The notes under the pieces were generated by a model. That model was not told where the DNA came from, made no database searches, and saw nothing but the letters and a program-made list of their open reading frames with translations. A DNA stretch of 64,000 nucleotides, taken from positions 62,001 through 126,000 of the forward strand of contig JBFLZC010000005.1 in the NCBI GenBank assembly GCA_040756375.1, read 5' to 3'. The DNA is from VGSG01 sp040756375 (GTDB taxonomy: Bacteria; Desulfobacterota; Desulfomonilia; Desulfomonilales; Desulfomonilaceae). The position numbers and the translations under genes were made by a program. Of the stretch, positions 44,989 through 53,896 are shown piece by piece (position 1 is the first letter of the stretch; each line of letters opens with the position of its first letter).

Positions 44989-46761
44989 CTAATCCGAGTC
45001 TAGTTGGATGTCGGGAGCAGCGCTTTCGGCCTTCGACCGCCACCCAAGACGGAATTCAAGGTTACTGCTGCGCGGAAGACCCAGGGACAAGTATTTTTTG
45101 TAGCACTCTAGGGCCCGTTCTTTGTCATTACGATCGAGGTATGACACCGCGAGCATCGCCCAGGCCCGGCCGCTTTCAGGGTCCACCTCGGTGGCTTTCT
45201 TAAATGCGGCCGCGGCTTCATCAAGCTGTCCTTTCATGCTCAGGACCCGGCCCACGTCAATATGAGACCGAGGGTTCTGGGGTTCTTTTTCCTGTAATTC
45301 TCTATAGATCGCGAGCGACTCCTCCAGGTGCCCTTTGCGTGCCATGATGTTGGCAACGGCTCCCACGTACTTGGAGTGCGCGGGATTCAGAGAAACCGCC
45401 ATCTGGTAGCCTTCAAGCGCACGGTCAAGCTCGCCCCGGGCCTCGAGAGCCCGGCCCAATCCATAGAATGCCAAAGCAGGTTTGTAATGGGAGCTGTCAA
45501 TTACATAGCGCCAAAGAGTCACGCTGTTCTTCCACACAGCGATCTGCTCGCGAGTCTGATACGCGTACGCGAAGGCCGCGGCGACCAGCCAGACAACGAG
45601 ACCTCCGCGAAGAACCGCTCCGAACCGCACGGACTTTGCCGCGGCTGTCCAAAGCCGACCAAATCCAAGACCTACCAGAAGCCAGAAACTCAGAGTAGAA
45701 AGATAACTGTACCGATCTGCCACCGCGTGCCTGAATGACATGAATAAACCCAACGCGGGCGCAAGTGTGATCAGGTAGTAGAACCAAGCCGCGGCCCAGA
45801 GACGGTCGCCCCGCACGGCTCTGCGAACAACGAGTCCCGTCACTATCAATACGAGTGCTGCTGAAAAAAGAAACTTGGGACTGAAATAATCCGCATTCGG
45901 ATCCAGTTGGTACAGAGGCACAAGCCCAAAAGGCGTCAGGCTCTTCTCAATGTAGAACACCATACCGTAGAACGCGTTCATGATCCTGACGCCCGGAGTT
46001 ACGTACGAAAAAGGAATCGCGGCTCCCTTGGCCGCCAAGAAGTTGAGAATCGCGGTGGCCGCGGCAATGGCAAGGAAAGGTGTTTTCTCCCAAACACGTG
46101 TCCGGGCAGATCCAAGATCAAGTCGTTGCAGAGGATAGAAATCCAAGACGAGCAGTACTATGGGAAGCGTCATGGACATGGGCTTGGAAAGGGCTGCCCC
46201 AACGCAGAATACTACTGCGATCAGGTAATAGCCTCTCCGACGGCCCGAGTTCTCAGCTCTTCCGTAGCCCAGGTACGCAAGCAACGTAGCCAAATAGAAA
46301 AGCGTGCATAGCACGTCCTTGCGTTCCGCAACCCACGCCACCGATTCCACCCTTAGTGGATGAACTCCAAAAAGCAGGGCAGCCGCGAACGCTGCCGCGT
46401 AGATTCGGTCCCGGCCGACAACTATTCCTTCTTGGAGACTCACGCACAGCGCGAAGAAAAGGAGCACATTGATGGAGTGAATCAGAACATTCATCAAGTG
46501 GTGGAAAGAAGGATTCAACGCGCCAACAGCCACGTCCACCCCGTGGGAAAACCAGGTCAAGGGATGCCACACCCCCTGGTAAAAGGTTGTGAACATCCAG
46601 GAGATCGCTCGCGCGTCCAGGGTGCGGATATGGTGATTGCGCGCGACAAAGGCATAATCGTCCCAGTCCACGAAGTCGTTTCCTGCGCTCGGCAGGAATA
46701 CAAGCAGCACCGCGCCGAACAACACCACAAACAGGCAGAACCTAATCGCCCGAAACGACAT
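44989..46761 (-). CDS. TMTC-like membrane protein with TPR repeats (glycosyltransferase candidate)
   Basis: A 590-residue protein. The N-terminal 380 or so residues hold about ten membrane helices with the TMTC/PMT landmarks DFVDWDDYAFV in the first loop, HHLMNVLIHS and SVAWVAERKDVLCTLFYL. The C-terminal part holds four TPR units (ALAFYGLGRALEARGELDRAL onward) and ends in a short acidic tail. Eukaryotic TMTC proteins O-mannosylate secreted proteins; bacterial homologues probably do similar work with lipid-linked sugars. The first-loop acidic pair (WDD) is intact here, unlike in the two paralogues at 48.7 and 51.4 kb. Confidence 0.82.
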   Translation of the reverse strand: MSFRAIRFCLFVVLFGAVLLVFLPSAGNDFVDWDDYAFVARNHHIRTLDARAISWMFTTFYQGVWHPLTWFSHGVDVAVGALNPSFHHLMNVLIHSINVLLFFALCVSLQEGIVVGRDRIYAAAFAAALLFGVHPLRVESVAWVAERKDVLCTLFYLATLLAYLGYGRAENSGRRRGYYLIAVVFCVGAALSKPMSMTLPIVLLVLDFYPLQRLDLGSARTRVWEKTPFLAIAAATAILNFLAAKGAAIPFSYVTPGVRIMNAFYGMVFYIEKSLTPFGLVPLYQLDPNADYFSPKFLFSAALVLIVTGLVVRRAVRGDRLWAAAWFYYLITLAPALGLFMSFRHAVADRYSYLSTLSFWLLVGLGFGRLWTAAAKSVRFGAVLRGGLVVWLVAAAFAYAYQTREQIAVWKNSVTLWRYVIDSSHYKPALAFYGLGRALEARGELDRALEGYQMAVSLNPAHSKYVGAVANIMARKGHLEESLAIYRELQEKEPQNPRSHIDVGRVLSMKGQLDEAAAAFKKATEVDPESGRAWAMLAVSYLDRNDKERALECYKKYLSLGLPRSSNLEFRLGWRSKAESAAPDIQLDSD

Positions 46762-47011
46762 CTTACGAGTACTCCTGGCCCACTATAGATGCCTCTCCGG
46801 ATGTTTTCAACGGCACTCGCTCACCGAAAGGTCAAGTGGCAAGGATGGTGTCGGGATGAAACCCGCTCTCGGGGCGCAAAGAGGACAGGGCAGCTAGGAT
46901 GCGGTGACAGGTGTCGGAGTTTAGTCTGACCGCATTGAATAAGCCGATTACTTGGTACATCCGCCGAAAGTCCGGCGACATATTTCAGGCAAACGCGTTG
47001 AGTCAGGCTTT

Positions 47012-47116
47012 GGTGGGACAGGCATCCCCGGATCGGTGTCCGGGGCAGGCTCTGCCTGTCATGCCTTGGGGAGATCGGCCGTGGCCTGAATAGACAGGCG
47101 GGACGCCTGTCCCACC
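47012..47116. repeat. Large inverted-repeat element upstream of pilA
   Basis: Perfect 12-bp arms GGTGGGACAGGC (47012-47023) and GCCTGTCCCACC (47105-47116) enclose the hairpin CCCCGGA/TCCGGGG (47026-47045) also seen at 40285-40304. The 46762-47421 gap is otherwise empty of genes that I can support. Confidence 0.7.
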
Positions 47117-47421
47117 GAAGATGTGGCAACTTGTGATTGTATTCGTGAAAACCGAGTGCCAGGTCAACAGCACGGGGGCAGGGAACGGGAGATTTCACTT
47201 TGGCTTGCTCAACACTCCTCCATGCTTGGAAGCAGCCCGATCTGCGTCCAAACATCGTCCCGAAGTGTCAACTTGGTTTACATGCCTTTCCCTTGTTTAA
47301 TTAACTAGTTGCGCGTGGCCAAATCGGTACGCCAACATTTTTGGGCTGTGGGCCCTGCACGAAAAGCCAGAGTTCCGCGGACCGGCTCACGTGATTTCAA
47401 TATGTTACCAGTCCTCGCGTG

Positions 47422-47437
47422 TGGCACGGAGATTGCT
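47422..47437 (+). promoter_or_regulatory. Sigma-54 (RpoN) -24/-12 promoter of pilA
   Basis: TGGCACGGAGATTGCT fits the consensus TGGCACG-N4-TTGCW at every fixed position, with GG and GC exactly 10 bp apart. Transcription should start near 47448, giving a leader of about 117 nt. RpoN control of pilA through an enhancer-binding protein such as PilR is well known. Confidence 0.88.
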
Positions 47438-47564
47438 CTCGATTTACACAAAACTCCATGCCTGCTCAGGGCGCACCGGCAGCCCTGTCCGAACATAGCA
47501 AAGAAGCGGTTTAGAGGAGTAAAGAAACCGATAAAACAGAACCCGATTACAGAAGGAGGTACTT

Positions 47565-48131
47565 ATGCTAAGGAAACTGAACAACGCCAAGGGTTTCACA
47601 CTGATCGAGTTGATGGTCGTGGTCGCGATCATCGGCATCATCCTTGCCATCGCCATCCCGTACTACATCGCGTACAAGAGGACCGCGTGTGACCGTGCAG
47701 CCAATGCGGACACTACGAGGATCGGCGCAGGCCTGGAGCGCCTGGGCAACGAGTTGGTGGACCTTAACTTTAACTGGGATGCGATAGCCTCCAGCATGAC
47801 CGACACGCAGCTCCCGTGGTTTGCCGGCACGTATTATGGCTGGGGCGGACCCAACGCCAAGTGCGACGTTCACGTTTTCGTGGATGCCGCGAACCTCGAG
47901 GTGCGTGGGTGGGCCGGCAGAGGCAGTAGACCTGCGGGTCCCACGACCAGGTACGTTTACCGAGTCACTCTGGTTGGCGGCACCGATATGCCTGCCACAA
48001 CGGTGACCGCTCCCAGTGGCGGTCTAGGCCCAGTAACAACCTGCTATTCGTCGTCGATGGTGGACTCGGCCGGCTCGCTTAGTGCCCCGAGCCGCACCGT
48101 AGCTTGCTCCGCGATCACCGGCACAGAATAG
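47565..48131 (+). CDS. pilA: Type IV major pilin-like protein
   Basis: A 188-residue prepilin with a 9-residue basic leader ending in Gly and the cleavage motif KGFTLIELMVVVAIIG (mature Phe1, Glu5), as recognised by PilD. The hydrophobic N-terminal helix is followed by YYIAYKRTACD. The globular part has four cysteines (two near C31, two late) and a Ser/Thr-rich C-terminus (SSSMVDSAGSLSAPSRT) that could be O-glycosylated. AGAAGGAGG precedes ATG 47565. The adjacent TMTC-like genes and the GT-C gene suggest a glycosylation partner. Confidence 0.9.
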   Translation: MLRKLNNAKGFTLIELMVVVAIIGIILAIAIPYYIAYKRTACDRAANADTTRIGAGLERLGNELVDLNFNWDAIASSMTDTQLPWFAGTYYGWGGPNAKCDVHVFVDAANLEVRGWAGRGSRPAGPTTRYVYRVTLVGGTDMPATTVTAPSGGLGPVTTCYSSSMVDSAGSLSAPSRTVACSAITGTE

Positions 48132-48164
48132 TCGGTCGGGGCTTTCAAGGAAAAGAGCACCTTT

Positions 48165-48246
48165 GGGGGACCGCGTTCCGGTCCCCCGAAGCAGAAGCCG
48201 CCCACAACCAGCCGTCCTGGGAACAGACTCGGGGCGGCTTTTTTGT
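48165..48246 (+). terminator. Rho-independent terminator of pilA
   Basis: A first hairpin GGGGGACC/GGTCCCCC (48165-48187) is followed by AAGCCGCCC/GGGCGGCTT (48195-48240) and a T-run of six. The second is the terminator proper. Confidence 0.85.
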
Positions 48247-48330
48247 GCGTAATCGTTTTCGCTCATTACATCGCCGCGAAGCTTTGAGGCTGTCTCTAAG
48301 ATCTTGAAACTCTGAAGGCCGTGCCGCGAA

Positions 48331-48506
48331 GGGTGGCCGGGACGTTCCCGCGGGACGCGGGATCCCGGTGCCGAAGGCACAAGAAGCGTTCTTCCTGTGA
48401 AGTACATGGTCGGGTATATAAGCAATAGCGTCGGTGCATTGCGGCTGTCACTTCCTGTCGCTGCGCGACCACGATCCCGCGCCTCGCGGGAACGTCGTGG
48501 CCACCC
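48331..48506. repeat. Inverted pair of a 42-bp repeat
   Basis: GGGTGGCCGGGACGTTCCCG at 48331 recurs inverted at the right end (ACGTCGTGGCCACCC, ending 48506). Both carry ACGTTCCCGCG and CGCGGGATC in the same order, so the two copies face each other across about 90 bp. No gene is supported between 48250 and 48680. Confidence 0.65.
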
Positions 48507-48701
48507 AGTTCGGACTCGGCTAAGTGATTGTGGCACGATCTCGAGTGGTATCGTAGTTCTGAGACAGTGTCTTCTTCGGGTCCTTACAGGCTCCTGCATC
48601 AGGGTGCCACTACGCGGCAACCCCTCAGTAGCGCCCGCAGGAAAGTCGTGCGATACTTCCGAAGACGGATATAGGCCCACATGCTTTTCCGGAAACCTGC
48701 T

Positions 48702-51245
48702 ATGCAAAAGACTGTTGCCTGGCTCTTTCTCTCAGCGGTCCTCTTGATTACTGGGATTGTGTACGTGTCGCACGTGAGCCCGGATTTCGTGGGTATCGAT
48801 TTGCTTGCTTACCAAGCGGTCCTCTATTCGAACGAGTTTGCGGAAACAGTATGGCGTCTCTTCACCGATATGAGGGGCGCATTGGTTCCGGGCTATTACG
48901 CGCCGCTCGGATCCGTGAGTCTTCTCTTTGACAAGGTCCTAATCGGCTCTGAATTGCCCGACGGCCGCGTGACAGCTTTCGTCAACCTTCTGTGCCACTG
49001 CCTAAACGGGGTGCTCCTCTATCTATTGCTCAGCCGGCTGGGATTCTCTGTGATAACAGCGTTTGTGGCCGCGAGCATATTCCTGCTCCACCCGATCCAG
49101 GTACCCGTCATCATGTGGTTTGCGGAACGCAAGACGGTTATGGCCGCGTGTTTCTGCTTCCTTTCCTACTTGTGCTACCTGAAATATCTCCAGGGGGGTG
49201 AAATAAGGACCCACGATTGTAAATTAGAGGGGGAGAGGGTTTCGTTTGCTCATGTCTCTTACCACTGGTACGGGCTCGCGCTTGTTGCCTTTGCCGCTGG
49301 CCTACTGAGCAAGCCCACTGCGGTAGTGCTGCCTGCCATAATGCTCGTCGGGGAATGGCTCGGGCTCCACCGAGTCGTTCCGCGATCGGAGACAGGCTCC
49401 TATGAACCGCGGAGCGTTCGATACTGGATTGACCGAGCCGGTTTACTCCGAATAGGGCCATTCGCCTTACTGGCTGCGGTGATGTGTCTGGTAACCATCC
49501 GGACCGAAGGCGCGCACGTGATGGATTTGCCCATCATCCAGCGGCCGTTTATCGCTTCCGCGGCGCTTTGGTTCTATGTGTACAAAATTCTCCTTCCAAT
49601 GAACTTGCTCGCCATCTATCCCAAATGGAACGTGAATCCAGGGGATTACGTCTGGTGGATTCCGTTCCTTCTCTCGGCTCTGGCAGCTTGGTTGCTGATT
49701 AGGTACCGCCTCCGCATTTCCCGAGGGTTCTGGTGGGCTCTCGCATTCTTCGTGATTCCTCTGCTGCCCGTAGTAGGCGTGGTGCCGTTCGGATACTTCC
49801 AATTAGCGTACGTGGGAAACCACCTGGCCTATCTGTCAATGGCCGGAGCCGCCGCCGCGCTGGCGCTCCTTGTTGAAGTGTTGGGCGCAGCGATTGCGAC
49901 AAGAAATGTTCGCTTACGAACATTGGACCTTACTCAATCAGCAGGCCAGGCCAAAATGCCCCCCGACCCCATAGGCGCTAAAATGGGATTGACCCCAGGC
50001 GCTGGCCATTCCCCCTCACCCTGCCCTCTCCCTCCAGGGGAGAGGGTTTCTAGACCCCCCTCCCTCGATGGGAGGGAGAAGGGGGAGGGTGATGAGCACT
50101 TGTTATCCCAGAGGCCTATTCCTTATTTGAACGCCTGTGCGCCTAACCTCCCTTTACCAAAGGGGGAGAAGGGGGGACTGGATTCGGTTGGAATTCTCGG
50201 CGCAGAGCGCAAGCCAGCTGGACGCTTGGCAGGGAACGTGGTTGTTGCGGCGGTCGTCTCTTATCTGGCGCTCCTGTGTACGATTTCCTGGAACCAGGCA
50301 GCCCTCTGGAGTAACTCGGTCACACTCTGGAGCCACAACAAGGAGCAATGCGATACCTGCTGGCACGCGCGCTACGCTCTCGCAGTCGTGTTCCTCTCTT
50401 CAGGCCTTCCTAAGCAAGCCGCGTTAGAGTACGAAGGAATCCTCGCTGGCGCACCGACTCATGCGAGCGCGCTCAATGATTTGGCTGTGTTGCGTCAGAA
50501 CCAAAACCGCAACGAAGACGCCATCCGCCTCTTTGAGCGAGCCATCAAGCACAAACCTGATTACGTTCTAGCGCATACCAACCTAGCCAGCGCGTTGGTG
50601 CGAGAGGGTCGCTTCAAAGAGGCTGAAGAGTTGTTACGGCAGTCCATACAGCGGTGGCCCGACCATGCTCGACCGTATATGGCTCTTGGACTGCTCAGGA
50701 TGGATCAGGGACGGTATGCCGAGGCAGATGTCTTGTTAGCAAAGGCGATCCAATTGGATCCTGTTCTTGTTACCGCATACCCCCCGTTGGCCGACGCGCG
50801 CTTGAGACAGGGAGCGATCGAAAATGCGCATGAGGTTGCCATCAGAGCCCTCCGGCTCAAAGCAGACTCTGTCGAGGTGCTCAATATCCTGGGAGCGATA
50901 GAAGGGGATCGGGGCCGACCGGAAAAGGCTTTGGAGTGGCTCCGCCGCGCGACGCGCCATCACCCGACTTCTGCTGAGCCTCACCACAATATGGGAGTTG
51001 CCCTCATGGATCTTGGACGCTTTGGGGAGGCGAGGGAGAGCTTTGAGGCTGCAATTCGCCTCAGGCCCGAATTCGCGGAGGCCCATGAACACCTTGGCCT
51101 TGCGCAGATGAACTTAGGGAACGCGAGGGCCGCGATTGAGCATCTACGAAAAGCCCTTGAGATCAACCCCTCCTTGACCACGGCTCGGGAGGCTCTGGAT
51201 CGAGCGGTGCAGGCGTCGAGGGCTCGGAATTCCAGTACGCCGTGA
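48702..51245 (+). CDS. TMTC-like membrane/TPR protein with in-frame repeat insertion
   Basis: An 847-residue paralogue of the next gene. N-terminal helices include HPIQVPVIMWFAERKTVMAACF; the C-terminus holds eight or so TPR units (LNDLAVLRQNQNRNEDAIRLFERAI onward). Relative to the paralogue it has about 90 extra residues between the helix ending LLVEVLG and the helix starting GNVVVAAVVSYLALL. The extra stretch is Pro/Gly/charged (PCPLPPGERVSRPPSLDGRE) and is translated from a palindromic repeat. A second, smaller extra loop (about 49.20-49.27 kb) also contains GGGGAGAGGGTTTC. I start at Met 48702 to match the paralogue; 48681 is possible. Confidence 0.82.
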   Translation: MQKTVAWLFLSAVLLITGIVYVSHVSPDFVGIDLLAYQAVLYSNEFAETVWRLFTDMRGALVPGYYAPLGSVSLLFDKVLIGSELPDGRVTAFVNLLCHCLNGVLLYLLLSRLGFSVITAFVAASIFLLHPIQVPVIMWFAERKTVMAACFCFLSYLCYLKYLQGGEIRTHDCKLEGERVSFAHVSYHWYGLALVAFAAGLLSKPTAVVLPAIMLVGEWLGLHRVVPRSETGSYEPRSVRYWIDRAGLLRIGPFALLAAVMCLVTIRTEGAHVMDLPIIQRPFIASAALWFYVYKILLPMNLLAIYPKWNVNPGDYVWWIPFLLSALAAWLLIRYRLRISRGFWWALAFFVIPLLPVVGVVPFGYFQLAYVGNHLAYLSMAGAAAALALLVEVLGAAIATRNVRLRTLDLTQSAGQAKMPPDPIGAKMGLTPGAGHSPSPCPLPPGERVSRPPSLDGREKGEGDEHLLSQRPIPYLNACAPNLPLPKGEKGGLDSVGILGAERKPAGRLAGNVVVAAVVSYLALLCTISWNQAALWSNSVTLWSHNKEQCDTCWHARYALAVVFLSSGLPKQAALEYEGILAGAPTHASALNDLAVLRQNQNRNEDAIRLFERAIKHKPDYVLAHTNLASALVREGRFKEAEELLRQSIQRWPDHARPYMALGLLRMDQGRYAEADVLLAKAIQLDPVLVTAYPPLADARLRQGAIENAHEVAIRALRLKADSVEVLNILGAIEGDRGRPEKALEWLRRATRHHPTSAEPHHNMGVALMDLGRFGEARESFEAAIRLRPEFAEAHEHLGLAQMNLGNARAAIEHLRKALEINPSLTTAREALDRAVQASRARNSSTP
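49950..50200 (+). repeat. Palindromic repeat inserted in frame inside the TMTC-like gene
   Basis: The core 50036-50140 matches the intergenic element at 19623-19728. Palindromic parts include CCCTCTCCCTCCAGGGGAGAGGG and CCTCCCTCGATGGGAGG. It is followed by another repeat-like block, CTCCCTTTACCAAAGGGGGAG. The reading frame stays open throughout. Exact borders are set by comparison with the downstream paralogue and are approximate. Confidence 0.8.
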
Positions 51246-51409
51246 ATATCGGCCAGGCTTCCGTGGATACCGAAAAGCCATCTCTGCCTTTGGGAGAAGA
51301 GATAGCATAGCTAACGGTTTGTTGCGGTCACGGCTAACTTTGGAAGAGCCGCTGGCTTGCGTCCAGCGAAAGCTACTTTTCCACGAGGAACTTGCGTTGG
51401 GAACGTGAG

Positions 51410-53572
51410 ATGTCCAGCCTCCCTTATCGCATATCCACTTGGCTGATCCTGGGGCTCGTAGGGCTTGTCTATTTGTCGCACATGAGCCCGAATTTCGTGG
51501 ACATCGATTTCGGGTCCTACGAGACTATTCTCTATACCAATGAATTCCTGGAAGCATCATGGAGGCTGCTCACAGATATGGGGGGCAACCTGGTGCCAGG
51601 TTACTATGCTCCCCTTAGCTCCATGACGCTTATTTTTGACAAGGCGCTGATTGGATCCGAGCTGCCCGACGCCCGGATAACCCTCATCGTCAACTTACTT
51701 TTCCACTGTTTGAACGGAGCTCTCCTGGTCCTGTTACTCACCCGACTCGGTTCCTCTGCTTTTGTGGCCATCCTGGCCTCTGCCATATTCCTACTCCATC
51801 CAATTCAGACGCCATGCATCATGTGGTTTGCGGAACGGAAGACGGTAATGGCCGCGTGTTTTACGTTCCTGTCGTACTTAGCGTACCTGAAATACCGACG
51901 ATCCAGCGGCGGCTTATTCTATGCGCTTTCGCTCCTAGCATTTGCCGGAGGACTGTTGAGCAAGCCAACCGCGGTCGTGCTTCCGGTAGTATTGCTCATC
52001 GGAGAATGGCTTGGCCGCCATGGCGCTGCAGTGCCTACGCTCAACAACCCTGACAGACCGAAGGGGTTGCGACACTGGAGCGATCGAACTGGGTTGCTCC
52101 CGTTGGTACCCTTCTTCGCCCTAGCTGTGGCACTGAGTCTCGTGGCCATCGGCACCGAACCTACGGATGCCACTGACTATCCCATCGTTCAACGCCTATT
52201 GATAGCCTCGACAGCGTTGTGGTTCTATATATATAAGATCGTCTTACCTCTAAATCTGGTCGCCCTCTATCCCAAGTGGGATGTGAATCCTGGGGATTAT
52301 CTATGGTGGATTCCACTGATCCTGTTGGTTTTCTCTGCCTCGGCGCTGGTCAAGTACCGCAGACGCATTTCCCGGCAATTCTGGTGGGGACTGTCATTTC
52401 TTGTAGTACCTCTTCTGCCGGTGCTGGGCTTCATCAAGTTTGGCTACTTCCAGCACTCGTATGTTGGAAATCATCTCGCGTACCTTTCTATGGCCGGCGC
52501 CGGCTTTTGCCTGGCTCTTTTGGCCGAAGGACTCTTACATCGGGCCGGGACAAGGTTGGGAACGCTCGTTGGTGCGAGTCTGGTCTCGTACATGGCGTTC
52601 CTATTCGTTCTAACGTGGCAGCAAGCAGCTATTTGGAACGACCCGATCGGAATTTGGCGCCACACTGTTGCTATGTGCAGCTCATGTGTGCGCCCCCGTC
52701 TTGCGCTCGCGCACGCGCTTCGTGGGTCAAACCAGCTTGAGCAAGCAGCACGGGAATATGAGGAGATCCTGCGGATGGTCCCTACTCACGTCGGAGCGCT
52801 CAACGATTTGGCCCTGGTGCGCCTGGGCGAGGATCGGCCTGAAGATGCGGCCCAGCTCTTACGGAAAGCCATTGCACATAATCCCGGGTCGATAGTTTCA
52901 GAGACCAACCTGGCTGTGGCCTTTTTCCGGCAGGGCCGCGCACAGGAAGCCATGGACCTTTTGCAGCGACTGACGCACCAGAAGCCCCTATTTGTGCGAC
53001 CATATCTTGTTCTCGGACAGGCCTTAATCTACCGGAAAGCCTATACCGAAGCCGAGAGGCTGCTCAGAGAGGCGCTTGCCATAAACCCCTATGTCGCCGA
53101 GGCTTACGCTACGCTGGCTGAGGCATCCCTGGAACAAGGAAAGCTCGAAGAAGCATGGAGACTTGCTCGTCGCGCAGTCCGGCTGCGGGCTGATTCAGCT
53201 ATGGCGTACAACGCCTTGGGGCAGGTCGCGCTGGAACAAGCGCGCCACGACGAATCCGTCGAGCTCTTCCGCCGCGCCTTGCGTTTTCAGCCGAAAACAC
53301 CCGAAATCCACCTCAATCTTGGGGCAGCGTTCATGGCGTTGGAACGTTTTCCGGAGGCCAGGGAGAGCTTCGAGGCTGCAATCCACCTCAGGCCGCAATT
53401 TGCTGAGGGACATGCAAACCTCGGGTTTGCCCAGATGAACTTAGGGAACACTAGCGCGGCCATCGAGCATCTCCGGAAAGCTCTTGAGATCAAACCTTCG
53501 CTAACTGCGGCTCGAGAGGCTCTGGAGAGAGCGCAGGAGACATCGGCGACAACGAGTACAGGTACGCCTTAA
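51410..53572 (+). CDS. TMTC-like membrane/TPR protein, tandem paralogue
   Basis: A 720-residue protein with about eleven N-terminal membrane helices and about eight C-terminal TPR units ending in LRKALEIKPSLTAAREALE. It is a tandem duplicate of the gene before it: SHMSPNFVDIDF, LVPGYYAPL, IGSELPDAR and MWFAERKTVMAACF are shared. In both, the first-loop WDD of TMTC proteins is IDF/IDL and ERKD is ERKT, so the active site may differ from classical TMTC. ATG 51410 is chosen to match; an upstream TTG 51392 is in frame. Probable O-glycosyltransferase for pilin or envelope proteins, by context. Confidence 0.82.
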   Translation: MSSLPYRISTWLILGLVGLVYLSHMSPNFVDIDFGSYETILYTNEFLEASWRLLTDMGGNLVPGYYAPLSSMTLIFDKALIGSELPDARITLIVNLLFHCLNGALLVLLLTRLGSSAFVAILASAIFLLHPIQTPCIMWFAERKTVMAACFTFLSYLAYLKYRRSSGGLFYALSLLAFAGGLLSKPTAVVLPVVLLIGEWLGRHGAAVPTLNNPDRPKGLRHWSDRTGLLPLVPFFALAVALSLVAIGTEPTDATDYPIVQRLLIASTALWFYIYKIVLPLNLVALYPKWDVNPGDYLWWIPLILLVFSASALVKYRRRISRQFWWGLSFLVVPLLPVLGFIKFGYFQHSYVGNHLAYLSMAGAGFCLALLAEGLLHRAGTRLGTLVGASLVSYMAFLFVLTWQQAAIWNDPIGIWRHTVAMCSSCVRPRLALAHALRGSNQLEQAAREYEEILRMVPTHVGALNDLALVRLGEDRPEDAAQLLRKAIAHNPGSIVSETNLAVAFFRQGRAQEAMDLLQRLTHQKPLFVRPYLVLGQALIYRKAYTEAERLLREALAINPYVAEAYATLAEASLEQGKLEEAWRLARRAVRLRADSAMAYNALGQVALEQARHDESVELFRRALRFQPKTPEIHLNLGAAFMALERFPEARESFEAAIHLRPQFAEGHANLGFAQMNLGNTSAAIEHLRKALEIKPSLTAAREALERAQETSATTSTGTP

Positions 53573-53896
53573 ATATTTCCCAAGACTCACCATCAAGCGC
53601 GAATTGTGTTGGTTCTGTTTTAGAAAGAGTGTGAACATACAAAAGCTTTTTGATCGAAGTCCACCCTGGGCAGGTTCCAGACCCAACATTTCCCTGGTAT
53701 GATACGGGCTGGCTCACAGATACAGGGATGGATGGACCACCCGTTCATGTTCCTCCGGACAGGCTGTTCGGCGTGCGTCGTCGGGGTGCGAGACCGCGTG
53801 GCTAAGTGGGGGGGCCGTCATACGTGCAATATCACGTGTTCCTACGAAAGCTGTCGGCATAGATCGCTGTTCGGGTTTACGTATGGGGCAGTTTCT
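53573..53896. other. Intergenic region, 324 bp, nothing recognised
   Basis: The frame of the downstream kinase stays open back to 53699 but this part shows no similarity to its paralogue at 61.6 kb and is Cys/Arg-rich, so I treat it as non-coding. No promoter is obvious. Confidence 0.4.

Noticed and set aside
46821..47255. 144-codon minus-strand frame in the gap before pilA
   Set aside because: Crosses the 47012-47116 inverted repeat and has a Pro/Arg/Ser-rich shadow composition.
47568..47873. Electron-conducting pilin based on aromatic residues (mature Phe1, Tyr24, Tyr27)
   Set aside because: These positions are aromatic in many ordinary pilins and the protein is long with a large globular domain, unlike short Geobacter-type conductive pilins.
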